The notes under the pieces are model-generated. The model was not told where the DNA came from. It made no database searches and worked only from the letters and a program-made list of their open reading frames with translations. Of a DNA stretch of 27,704 bases, positions 7,643 through 15,721 are shown one piece after another. How positions within the stretch are numbered: the first letter of the stretch is position 1; the number at the start of each line of letters is the position of its first letter. The DNA comes from a virus, in the IMG/VR virus record IMGVR_UViG_3300033141_006260, positions 1 to 27,704 of that record; one strand, written 5' to 3'. Made by a program: the position numbers and the translations under genes.

Positions 7643-8115
7643 AATAAAAATATTTTTTTCCTATTTTGTAAAAAATTAGACCATGTTGTTATATAGTATG
7701 CCGTATTTCCTAATTCTATTTGTAATATATCCTGAATTTTTTGAAGATCTTCTTGTAATACTTTTATACTATTATATTCAGTGTGTATTCGTTTACATGG
7801 TATTATTGTAGCAACACAGTCCTTTTTCCGTAATACTGCATAATTATCTTCAGTTTTATTTATAACAAAGCCAAAACGTAATATAGGTATTTTATAATTA
7901 AGTATAGCTATTTTCTCTATTTTTTGTAAATCACTTAATTGTATTCTATAATATTTTTTCATTGTAAATTTATCTTCGTACTGGAAGAGCTCATCGTTCG
8001 CATCTCCTCTTTTCCACCATAAGGATCCACTAAATATATGCCTCTTACCACCAGTATCTTTTGCTATTTGTTTTTCTCTACGAGTTGAATATTTTTTATA
8101 ATTCTTTAGCTGCAT
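7639..8115 (-). CDS. PD-(D/E)XK nuclease, possible Holliday junction resolvase or repair nuclease
   Basis: A 158-residue protein with the core of a PD-(D/E)XK nuclease: a basic N-terminus (TRREKQIAKDTGGKRHIFSG), then WWKRGDAND with Asp38, then FQYEDKFT with Glu47 and Lys49, then IQLSDLQKIEKIA, a helix typical of the phage/archaeal resolvase-like group. Such enzymes cut branched or damaged DNA with two metal ions. The C-terminal half is less conserved. It lies between recA-like and loader genes. A separate RuvC-like enzyme is encoded at 13147-13704, so the two may act at different steps. The exact substrate cannot be read from sequence. Confidence 0.6.
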   Translation of the reverse strand: MQLKNYKKYSTRREKQIAKDTGGKRHIFSGSLWWKRGDANDELFQYEDKFTMKKYYRIQLSDLQKIEKIAILNYKIPILRFGFVINKTEDNYAVLRKKDCVATIIPCKRIHTEYNSIKVLQEDLQKIQDILQIELGNTAYYITTWSNFLQNRKKIFLL

Positions 8116-9448
8116 TGTATAAATCTTTCATTTCGTTAAAATTAGAATAGTAATGATTAAGCAAATTGACCATCCCATGAAATTTTTCATTATTTATATA
8201 ATACCATGCTCCTTTCTTTTCAATATAACCAGAAATTAATGCCAACTCGACTAATTCATTAATATGATCAATTCCAACTGGAAATTTATTTCCTTGTTTA
8301 AAATAATAATTGAGATGATATACACCACCTGGTGAACTTAATTTGTTTTTATCCGCACGTATTCTGATGCGTTGTCCATAGAAACTTTGTTTGAATTCAG
8401 CCTCCTCTCCATTTTCTTTTAGAAAATGTTCTCTTTTTAATTCTAGGGCTATAGCTATATGATGCTGTATAGCATTCCCTCCAGAATAAGTATCATAACC
8501 AGACATATATCCCATTTTAGCACGAACTTGTGATGTAATAAATAATGCAGCTTTATATGCCTCGCTTTCATCTAATAAATCTGTTGCTGCAAATGCACTA
8601 CATACATGTCTCATTAATAGTCCATTTTGTCTTGCTTCAACACCCATTGTAGCTTGGTCAGCTTCACGATCCTTTACATATCTAGGAAGCGCAGCCTGTA
8701 ATGAATCCCATATTACAATATCAACTTCTTTAGATTTAATCACATCTCTAGCATATTCAATACCTTCTTCAGTATCTTCCGGATCCCCGACTAATAAATC
8801 ATTTATAATTATACCGCATTTGCGTAGGTAATCGGTTGTTGCTTCATGTATTACTGTTGCTTCCTCAATTTTCAAGTTTTTTAAAAATTGTTCAATGTTT
8901 TTTATCCTATTTTTTTCTTCTTCTACAAGTTTATCTTTTGCAGTTAATTCATTCATTTCTAATAAAGCATCATTATAATCTAATTCATCGATTACTTCAT
9001 CTGTTTCTATATCGGTTATCTTTAGGACTTTTACTTTTACAGGTTCTTCAATTGATAATGATCTCTCATAATCCAACACAAGAACTTTTTTAGCTATTGG
9101 ATTTGAACATTTACAAATATCCATTTCTAACACTTTTAATAAGAAAAACGACCATCTATCTATATTTTTATCAAGTGCATAAGAAGGTAATACGTTATGA
9201 CATTTTCTACAGAGTCGTTGCGCGTATGCAATAGTTTGATTTAATAAAGCATTTTTTCCAGATGATTTCGCACCAAACAGTAATTGAATTCTTCTATAAG
9301 CAAAACCTCCACCTGTTATTCTATTTACAATGAATGAGCCCGGAAAGAATCTTTTCAGAATAAATGCCTTTGCTTCTGTTAGAGTTGTTATTTTTGTTGC
9401 TTTCTTTTTTTTATTAATATCATTGATCACTTGTGGTAATTCTATCAT
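8096..9448 (-). CDS. RecA-family recombinase with zinc-like insert
   Basis: The product is a strand-exchange ATPase of the RecA/UvsX group for recombination and fork repair. From the ATG at 9448 it is 450 residues. Walker A is GAKSSGKNAL (59-68), LDYERS (125-130) holds the catalytic Glu, VDIVIWDSLQ (242-251) is Walker B, and YSGGNAIQHH matches the L2 DNA-binding loop region. Two insertions stand out: CRKC (80-83) with CKC (112-114), a possible zinc site, and a charged, probably coiled segment at about 135-200. I chose the ATG at 9448 because AGAGAGG lies 7 nt upstream. The longer frame from 9517 has no ribosome site and overlaps the clamp gene. Confidence 0.85.
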   Translation of the reverse strand: MIELPQVINDINKKKKATKITTLTEAKAFILKRFFPGSFIVNRITGGGFAYRRIQLLFGAKSSGKNALLNQTIAYAQRLCRKCHNVLPSYALDKNIDRWSFFLLKVLEMDICKCSNPIAKKVLVLDYERSLSIEEPVKVKVLKITDIETDEVIDELDYNDALLEMNELTAKDKLVEEEKNRIKNIEQFLKNLKIEEATVIHEATTDYLRKCGIIINDLLVGDPEDTEEGIEYARDVIKSKEVDIVIWDSLQAALPRYVKDREADQATMGVEARQNGLLMRHVCSAFAATDLLDESEAYKAALFITSQVRAKMGYMSGYDTYSGGNAIQHHIAIALELKREHFLKENGEEAEFKQSFYGQRIRIRADKNKLSSPGGVYHLNYYFKQGNKFPVGIDHINELVELALISGYIEKKGAWYYINNEKFHGMVNLLNHYYSNFNEMKDLYNAAKEL

Positions 9449-9497
9449 ATACATACCTCTCTCTTTAAAATTATTATTATTAATTGTTTGTTGTAAT

Positions 9498-10628
9498 TCA
9501 ATTACCATCATTTTCAAAATCGATACAGATTACATATTTCTTAGAACTTTGTCCTATATATTTACCATTACTAATAAGCATAGTAGATAAGTCATTAGAA
9601 AAATTAAATACTATTTGAGATTCTTTAAAATTTTTCAATATTTTAATCAAAATAGATAAGTTAATTATAAAAGATAATTCCATTGGAATATCATTTTTAT
9701 CAATTTGAATAATCTCAGAACCTGTTTGCATAGAATGCTCGCTTACAATTGTTTTTATCACCAAATTTTCTTCAAAAATATTTATTTTTACATTTTTATT
9801 TATTTTTGTTAATGAATATAACCGTATACAAGCTTTTAATAATTGTACGGGATTTAGATAAAGTGTATGCTCATACTTTCTTAATAAATTATCTTTGTAT
9901 CCTAAAAATCCTTTTTTAGGATACTCATTCAATACAATTGATAAATTTAAAATATTTATTATAATCTTGTTATTGATCTTATAAAAATGTATTTGGTATC
10001 CCAAATCTTTTGTTATTTTTGATATTATTTTATAAAGAAGTTCAAAACTATTGCGTTCTATACAAATATCAGAATTATTTGATACTTTATATTCATAGAT
10101 TGCAGCTACTGTATCTGACGTCGTAACAAAATTTCCATCATAATATACAGCATTCCATATTTCTTTATATAAATCCTTATCTGGAAAACATAATTCGATA
10201 AATTTATATATAGTCTTTAATTCATTTTTATATATATCAAGTATACTATTCTTGCATAAATTTTTCATATTAATAATTCCTTCTGAAAAATCACAATCAG
10301 TTATAATTCGATCTACTGTATATGTATTTGTGCCACTTTGTAATATTACAGTATTAGATTGTATATTAAATTGAATTATACCTGATATACTATCTATATA
10401 TTTGTAAATTGAATCAAAATTAATGGAAAAAGATATATTAATACTTTCAATATTTCCACATAAGAATTCTAATGTATGTATTTCATCAAATACATATAAA
10501 AATAATTGTTTATCCATAATAGTAAACTGAACTAAACTACCATATTTACTGTTTTTTGTATATTTTATCATTGGAGAAATAATACGAAATGCATCATGTA
10601 ATAAATTAGTATCAATATTTATGATCAT
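9498..10628 (-). CDS. DnaN-like sliding clamp (divergent beta clamp)
   Basis: The product is a ring-forming processivity factor for the phage polymerase. The 376-residue length fits the three-domain bacterial beta clamp (about 370). The N-terminal domain has the pattern of alternating strands and one helix (INIDTNLLHDAFRIISPMI). NAVYYDGNFVTTSDTVAAI in the middle is the counterpart of the beta-clamp stretch around ATDGHRLA, though the motif is weakened. The C-terminal tail YVICIDFENDGN is divergent from the usual YLVMPMRL. The ATG at 10628 overlaps the polymerase stop (ATGA) and has AGGTGG 5 nt upstream. The GTG at 10637 that lengthens the frame is less likely. No clamp loader gene is in the window. 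Confidence 0.75.
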   Translation of the reverse strand: MIINIDTNLLHDAFRIISPMIKYTKNSKYGSLVQFTIMDKQLFLYVFDEIHTLEFLCGNIESINISFSINFDSIYKYIDSISGIIQFNIQSNTVILQSGTNTYTVDRIITDCDFSEGIINMKNLCKNSILDIYKNELKTIYKFIELCFPDKDLYKEIWNAVYYDGNFVTTSDTVAAIYEYKVSNNSDICIERNSFELLYKIISKITKDLGYQIHFYKINNKIIINILNLSIVLNEYPKKGFLGYKDNLLRKYEHTLYLNPVQLLKACIRLYSLTKINKNVKINIFEENLVIKTIVSEHSMQTGSEIIQIDKNDIPMELSFIINLSILIKILKNFKESQIVFNFSNDLSTMLISNGKYIGQSSKKYVICIDFENDGN

Positions 10629-13198
10629 TTTTCCCACCTATCAAGTACATCTATATCAGCTTTCAATGTAATTTTAACTTTTGGGATATTCTGTGTCATC
10701 AGCTCTGGTATTTTATCTACTACTTCATCAAGTTCTTCATATGGAACTTCTAAAATAACAGAATCATGTACTGACCCTACTATCTTTGTAGTTTTATTTG
10801 ATGCTTTTAACCATTTAGATATTTGTATCAACCCTAAAAAATATATATCACTAGCTGTACTTTGTATTGGTGTATTTACAGCTTGTCGTAATGCAGCTTC
10901 CTTCTCAAATATATTTGATTTATATACATTAGGTAAATATCTACGTCTACCATAGAAATTTTCTACAAAGCCATGTTCAATGGCAAAAGCTTTGATATCT
11001 TTAATCCATTGTGCCATCTGAGGAAAAGCTTTAAAAAACTGATTAATAAATGTCTGAGCTTTTTTTAATGATATATCTAATCTTTTTGCTAATGATTCTG
11101 CTGATTGTTGATAAACTATACCAAAATTAATCGTTTTGGCATTACTTCTTTTCTCAGCATGTTTTGGATTTTTTTTGTCAAAATCATCCATCTTTATATC
11201 AAATATAGCACAGGCAGTATATGTATGAAAATCATAATTAGCATTAAAGGCTTCTATCATATTAAAATCATCCGAAAGCATTGCTAAAACTCTCAATTCT
11301 ATTTGAGATAAATCACATATTACTAATTTATGATTATTTTCAGGTATTATAATTCCTCGAATCCTGTTATCACGAGGTAAATTCTGTAAGTTTGGATTTC
11401 TAGCAGAAAGTCGTCCTGTTGCTGTACCTATTTGAAAGTATTGCGGATATACTCTATGTTTTTCATCGACAAGCTTTTTATATCCTTCTAAATAGGTAGA
11501 AGTTTCTTTTATTATTCCTCTATAATCTAGAATTAAACTAAGTATTGGATATCGTTTAGCATATTCTTTAAGAGCAACCTCATCCATTGAAGGTTCTCCT
11601 TTAGGGGTTTTAAATTGCTTATTTACTGGTATTTTTAAATTCTCAAATATTATTTTTTTCAACTGAACAGTAGAATTTAAATTAAATTCTACTCCAATCT
11701 TTTTATATAATTTCTGCTTAATTGCCTCGGCTTTGTTTCTATTATCTTCTATCAGCTTATTAATTCTATCTATATCTATTTTAATTCCATTTTCATGTAT
11801 TTCTATCAAACATATGCAAACTGGTAATACTATATTATAGAATATATATGGATATTGTTTATCTATTTGATATTTTAATTTAAAATATATCCTATAAGTA
11901 GCATCAGCATCCATTGCAGAATAAAACTCAAGAGGAGTCATATCCAGAGATTTAATAAAATTTTCTTTAATATTTTTTATATAACGAAAACTCCTCAATA
12001 AAGAGTTTTCTAGTTCTTTATCTATATTGAGTACTTGATATAAATAATCTATAGGATATAAAGATAATTGATTAAATGGATATTCTATATTATCTTCTTG
12101 CTTTTTTCTTCCCTTTAAATAACCAACAACCCCTCCAAATGCATCTAATATACTATCATAACCACCTATAGAAGTTAATAACCATGACATATATTTTAAA
12201 CCATATGTCATAGCAGCAGTGTTATTCTCAAAACACATTGTTAATGTATGCTGAGCTAGCATTGTATCAAAAACAGGGTATATTTTTTTAAAACCATGCT
12301 TTCGTAAATATCGAATATCAAAATCAGCATTATGAAAAACTTTTATAACATCACATGCTTCTAATATTTCTTGTAGAAGATCAAAATGTTCCAGCATTTT
12401 ATCCCATTTTATATGTACACCCTTTCCAACTTTATTACAGAATGAAATATCAGTTATCACACCATCATGTATATTAGTATCTGATATTGTCTCAAGATCA
12501 ATAACTACAGCATCACTTTTTAATAAAGTTTTAAGATAATTCCTTATATCTACAGGATCTTCTATATTCATAGGTTGTGTTTGTATTATTTTTATAGGTG
12601 TATCTTTTAAAAAATCCAACACTTTTAAAATATCTTTTTCAAAATCTATTCTGAATTTATGATCATTATTTTGCAAAAGAGCAGATGGGTGGTAAAGTGG
12701 AATAATATGTATATTGAGTTCCGGATGATAAAAAGTTTGACCATGAACAGCTTCCATTGATGCTTTTGTTTTAATTAAACTATTGAAAGCAACTTTACCC
12801 AAAGCACATACTACTTTAGGTTTCATTCGTAAAATAATATCAATCGTAAATGTTCTGCACATTTCTATCTCAATAAAATTAGGAGCTCGATTTTTATTAT
12901 TATGTGATGGTCGACAACGAACTGCATTTGTTATATAACAATCTATATTATATTTATCCAGAAAATATTGCAATAATTTCCCAGATTTTCCAATAAAAGG
13001 TATTCCTTGATCATCTTCATTATAACCAGGAGCTTCACCAATAAATAAAAGATCTGCTTTAGGATTTCCTCTACCGATAATACATGGATTTTTTACATTT
13101 TTATATAAACCGCATTTTTTACAAAATGTATTAGCAACAGAGTATTCTAAATCAAATACTTTTCTATTTTTTGTATATGTGTCTTCAATAGTTTGCAT
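10625..13198 (-). CDS. Fusion of family 4 uracil-DNA glycosylase and family A DNA polymerase
   Basis: This is the main phage replicative polymerase, fused to a uracil sensor. Residues 1-200 are a family 4 UDG: iron-sulfur Cys26, Cys29, Cys95 and Cys114, motif GEAPG (54-58) and LYHPSAL (168-174). A DEDD 3'-5' exonuclease follows: VIDLETISD (Asp234, Glu236), FHNADFD (288-294) and FYSAMDADATYRI (425-437). The polymerase part has motif A ICDLSQIELR (626-635), motif B RSNAKTINFGIVY (684-696) and motif C SVHDSVILEVP (809-819). There is no 5' nuclease domain. At 857 residues each domain looks intact. The start has no strong ribosome site and overlaps the RuvC-like gene by 52 nt, suggesting coupling. 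A clamp-binding-like QLSLY sits at 377-381. Confidence 0.95.
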   Translation of the reverse strand: MQTIEDTYTKNRKVFDLEYSVANTFCKKCGLYKNVKNPCIIGRGNPKADLLFIGEAPGYNEDDQGIPFIGKSGKLLQYFLDKYNIDCYITNAVRCRPSHNNKNRAPNFIEIEMCRTFTIDIILRMKPKVVCALGKVAFNSLIKTKASMEAVHGQTFYHPELNIHIIPLYHPSALLQNNDHKFRIDFEKDILKVLDFLKDTPIKIIQTQPMNIEDPVDIRNYLKTLLKSDAVVIDLETISDTNIHDGVITDISFCNKVGKGVHIKWDKMLEHFDLLQEILEACDVIKVFHNADFDIRYLRKHGFKKIYPVFDTMLAQHTLTMCFENNTAAMTYGLKYMSWLLTSIGGYDSILDAFGGVVGYLKGRKKQEDNIEYPFNQLSLYPIDYLYQVLNIDKELENSLLRSFRYIKNIKENFIKSLDMTPLEFYSAMDADATYRIYFKLKYQIDKQYPYIFYNIVLPVCICLIEIHENGIKIDIDRINKLIEDNRNKAEAIKQKLYKKIGVEFNLNSTVQLKKIIFENLKIPVNKQFKTPKGEPSMDEVALKEYAKRYPILSLILDYRGIIKETSTYLEGYKKLVDEKHRVYPQYFQIGTATGRLSARNPNLQNLPRDNRIRGIIIPENNHKLVICDLSQIELRVLAMLSDDFNMIEAFNANYDFHTYTACAIFDIKMDDFDKKNPKHAEKRSNAKTINFGIVYQQSAESLAKRLDISLKKAQTFINQFFKAFPQMAQWIKDIKAFAIEHGFVENFYGRRRYLPNVYKSNIFEKEAALRQAVNTPIQSTASDIYFLGLIQISKWLKASNKTTKIVGSVHDSVILEVPYEELDEVVDKIPELMTQNIPKVKITLKADIDVLDRWEK

Positions 13199-13704
13199 AA
13201 AACATCTGTTTGATATTTGTATAAATTGTTATCTTCTTCATTTTTTATATGCAAATATAAATCATGAGCTATTTTTGCTAAAACAAAAGCATCTGCTATA
13301 TCGGAATCTCTAAATTCAATACTATATTTTTTATAAATATCGAGTAATATAGTTTCCTTACCAGTATTTTTCCCACTGCCTGATATATATTTTTTAAGCT
13401 GGGAAGGTGCTACCTCTATATATGTAATACTTCTTTTATATAAAGTGAGATGCAGAATTCCCAGCCATTTTCCAATATCTATTAATTTGCCACTTGCATG
13501 ATGTGCAGGTCCTTCAATACAACAAAAAGCAAATTCTGGCGAATTATCAAGAAATTTGATTAATTCTTTTTCCAATAAAAAAAGTCTTTCAATCCCAGTG
13601 GCAGATGTTGTTAATTTGGTTTCAAGATATACAGCAGATTTTGAATCTACTACTACTAAACCACTATTAGTTAGACTGGGATCAATTCCCAAAAAATATA
13701 GCAT
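13147..13704 (-). CDS. RuvC-like Holliday junction resolvase
   Basis: The product is a dimeric endonuclease that resolves four-way junctions. The RuvC catalytic tetrad is visible: Asp8 in GIDPSLTNSG, Glu64 in CIEGPAHHASG, and Asp135 and Asp138 in DSDIADAFVLA. The SQLKKYISGSGKNTGKE stretch (101-117) matches the RuvC region that contacts DNA. At 185 residues it is close to bacterial RuvC (about 170). It follows the single-strand binding protein gene by 3 nt and overlaps the polymerase gene. In phages, RuvC-type enzymes clear recombination intermediates before packaging. Confidence 0.9.
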   Translation of the reverse strand: MLYFLGIDPSLTNSGLVVVDSKSAVYLETKLTTSATGIERLFLLEKELIKFLDNSPEFAFCCIEGPAHHASGKLIDIGKWLGILHLTLYKRSITYIEVAPSQLKKYISGSGKNTGKETILLDIYKKYSIEFRDSDIADAFVLAKIAHDLYLHIKNEEDNNLYKYQTDVLCKLLKTHIQKIEKYLI

Positions 13705-13707
13705 TTT

Positions 13708-14949
13708 TTATTTACCAAAAGAAACACCACAAAATGGACATGTAATAGCATGTGCAGGGATAATATTATTACATATCTCGCATTTAACTACTAATTTATT
13801 TCCACATCTTGGACAAATTTTCTCATCTCTATTAATATGTGTATTACAATTTTTGCATAATATTGTAGGTATATTACCATCTTTCTTATCCATTTTCTTT
13901 TGATCAGATATAGTAGAGGGAGAATTAGACTGTTTTTTTTCAGGTATTTCCGGAAAAGGAGGAAAATCAGTATCTGAAAAAATAGATGCTGCATTTTCAA
14001 CAGAATCTTGAGGAACAGCTATATTCTGATTAACTGCTTGTTGTGACTGTTGTGGCTGTTGTGATTGTAATAACTGTTGTTTTTCATCAAAAAGTTGATT
14101 TTCTGCTTCACTTTCAACAGCATTTGCTATTTGATTCAATTTAGCTAGATATGATGTTCCCATAACATTATCAATTTGAGATATCGTATTTTCTAAATAT
14201 TTTAAAATATAATGCGCTGAAGATAATTTTGCTACATCTTTTAAATCATATCGTTCATATTTCTTTTCTTCATCTGCTAGAATTCCTATTTTTGCATATT
14301 TTGTATTTTTTCCGGCTCTTATAATACTCTGTACAGTATCACGACCTGTTCCTTTTTTAGAGAAAATAATATCATATTCTTCAAATTCTCCATGATTTTC
14401 AAAAATTATAGCTAGTTTTTTAAAAGCCTGTTGTCCAAAACGAATTAATTTAGTATGTTTATTAGCAACACACCAATCAATTAAACCTTGTTCTGTTGCA
14501 ACAGGATTTCTATGTATTGCATTGAACACATATTCTTTACGAGGACGTGCTGATGAAGTTCCCATAAAAGCAGGATTCCAATACTCAACTACTCTTTTCC
14601 ATAACTCTGGATTTTTACTCTGATAAGTATTGATTTTTCCATATTGTCCTTTCTTAGACTCTAAATAACCACCTTCAAACCAATTATTTTGATCCCCTAA
14701 TATTTCTGCTAAAATACTACGACCTTCGAAACTATTTTCAATGATGAAAGATCTAATCTTTTCGTCATCACATAACCACCATGAAATCCAATATTTTTCA
14801 AAAGATTCAGATCCACCTACAATTCTAAACACATTAGAACTACCGGAAGGTGTTTTTATTTCTTCTGGATAATCGAAACTAAAATCATCATCGATTCTAT
14901 CCGCTTCTTCTAAAAGTTTATTTTTTTTCTTCATACTATCATTTTCCAT
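13708..14949 (-). CDS. Probable single-stranded DNA-binding protein with double zinc ribbon
   Basis: I call this a phage ssDNA-binding protein on context and layout. It stands in the usual SSB place, between a UvsY-like gene and RuvC/polymerase. The N-terminal part (about 40-230) is rich in aromatic and basic residues (VFRIVGGSESFEKYWISWW, ARPRKEYVFNAIHRN), as in gp32-type OB proteins. A Gln-rich linker (about 290-310) follows. The C-terminus carries two CxxC...CxxC zinc ribbons (Cys365/368/379/382 and Cys390/393/404/407). The very end is not acidic, unlike many SSBs. It has a good AAAGGAG ribosome site. Alternatives are a zinc-ribbon DNA-binding protein of other function; no close family was recognised. 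Confidence 0.5.
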   Translation of the reverse strand: MENDSMKKKNKLLEEADRIDDDFSFDYPEEIKTPSGSSNVFRIVGGSESFEKYWISWWLCDDEKIRSFIIENSFEGRSILAEILGDQNNWFEGGYLESKKGQYGKINTYQSKNPELWKRVVEYWNPAFMGTSSARPRKEYVFNAIHRNPVATEQGLIDWCVANKHTKLIRFGQQAFKKLAIIFENHGEFEEYDIIFSKKGTGRDTVQSIIRAGKNTKYAKIGILADEEKKYERYDLKDVAKLSSAHYILKYLENTISQIDNVMGTSYLAKLNQIANAVESEAENQLFDEKQQLLQSQQPQQSQQAVNQNIAVPQDSVENAASIFSDTDFPPFPEIPEKKQSNSPSTISDQKKMDKKDGNIPTILCKNCNTHINRDEKICPRCGNKLVVKCEICNNIIPAHAITCPFCGVSFGK

Positions 14950-14991
14950 AACTTTCTGCTCCTTTTATTTTATTAAATTTTTTATTAATAA

Positions 14992-15477
14992 TTATGTAGT
15001 TTGATTTATTAATACATTATAATCTTTTAAATCATGTAATTGATAACTGAATTTTTCTAAACTACCAACAACCCGTTTTAATAAGCGTAATCTATGTCGT
15101 TCTTTATTTATATTATACAAATATTCTCGATATTCATCTTTAAACATATTTAAAAGAAATCGCTCTTTTGATGCCTCACTTTTTAACTTAGGATTTTCAT
15201 CTACTAATAATTGTGCATATTTTTCTGCCTTCCATATTGTAAAATTATCTTCAATTAATTGTAAAATTCTCTGTTGTTCATCACATAGATAACCATAATA
15301 ATAAAGCATGTAAGATATTTTATTTAAATAACTCATGATTAGTTCAATATTATCAATTGTATTTAATTCTAAGATTGATGGATCGAATTCAATCATAATT
15401 TCTTTCATACTTTCATATGTACTATTTTCATCATACTTTTTAAATGTTTCATTTAATTTTACTATATCATAATTCAT
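14992..15477 (-). CDS. Helical protein, possible UvsY-like recombination mediator
   Basis: A 161-residue, almost fully helical, charged protein with no Cys cluster or membrane segment. A Tyr-rich helix (about 47-66) is followed by a long helical pair and a C-terminal stretch (ERHRLRLLKRVVGSLEKFSY) resembling the end of phage UvsY-type mediators, which load the recombinase onto SSB-coated DNA. Position supports this: it is just upstream of the SSB candidate, and a RecA-like gene is in the same block. The resemblance is one of layout rather than clear motifs, so this is tentative. It starts inside the end of a small RHH gene (11-nt overlap). Confidence 0.4.
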   Translation of the reverse strand: MNYDIVKLNETFKKYDENSTYESMKEIMIEFDPSILELNTIDNIELIMSYLNKISYMLYYYGYLCDEQQRILQLIEDNFTIWKAEKYAQLLVDENPKLKSEASKERFLLNMFKDEYREYLYNINKERHRLRLLKRVVGSLEKFSYQLHDLKDYNVLINQTT

Positions 15478-15634
15478 TTTTTATTGCCTCTTCATTAATA
15501 AGTTTTTGTATTACTTTAGATTTATTAATATTTAATTTTGAACTTAGTTTAATTAATTTTTCATAACACTCTGGCTTAATTGAAATTGTTATTGAAATAG
15601 CTTTTCTCTCTCTTGATATTTTAAATCGGCCCAT
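15467..15634 (-). CDS. 55-aa RHH protein at the head of the replication block
   Basis: This small gene reads MGRFKISRERKAISITISIK at its N-terminus, followed by PECYEKLIKLSSKLNINKSK and VIQKLINEEAIKNEL. It is a textbook RHH layout: a basic N-arm, the alternating strand ISITISI, helix 1 with Glu-Lys-Leu-Ile, a turn with Asn-Lys-Ser-Lys, and helix 2. The ribosome site is weak. It is the first gene after a candidate promoter and overlaps the next gene by 11 nt. An autoregulator of the replication operon is the natural inference; its operator could overlap the promoter, where an 8-bp palindrome (ATTTAAAT) lies between the -35 and -10 boxes. Confidence 0.75.
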   Translation of the reverse strand: MGRFKISRERKAISITISIKPECYEKLIKLSSKLNINKSKVIQKLINEEAIKNEL

Positions 15635-15673
15635 GGCTTAAAATTATCATTATTATATTTAATTATATAAAAC

Positions 15674-15702
15674 AACATAAAATTTAAATATATATCTGTC
15701 AA
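15674..15702 (-). promoter_or_regulatory. Candidate sigma-70-type promoter of the replication block
   Basis: On the minus strand, TTGACA (15697-15702) is a perfect -35 box, followed by a 17-nt spacer and TATGTT (15674-15679) as a 4-of-6 -10 box. It lies in one of the few clear gaps in the window, 40 nt upstream of the RHH gene and just after the end of the 475-codon gene. A host-type promoter here would make the replication genes an early or middle unit. Confidence 0.55.
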
Positions 15703-15721
15703 GCTAATTAATGAAAAAAAT

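Noticed and set aside
9449-9517. Longer recA-like start at 9517
   Set aside because: It has no ribosome site and overlaps the clamp gene; ATG at 9448 has AGAGAGG at a good distance.
10629-10637. GTG start of the clamp gene at 10637
   Set aside because: ATG at 10628 forms an ATGA junction with the polymerase stop and has AGGTGG 5 nt upstream.
13556-13903. 115-codon plus-strand frame
   Set aside because: It spans the RuvC-like and SSB genes antisense, with no ribosome site or recognisable product.
13791-14000. 69-codon minus-strand frame within the SSB candidate
   Set aside because: It is a shifted reading of the zinc-ribbon region; the main frame has paired CxxC motifs and a strong ribosome site.
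15663-15702. TATAAT as the -10 box for the TTGACA at 15697-15702
   Set aside because: The spacing would be 29 nt, far too long; TATGTT at 17 nt fits.
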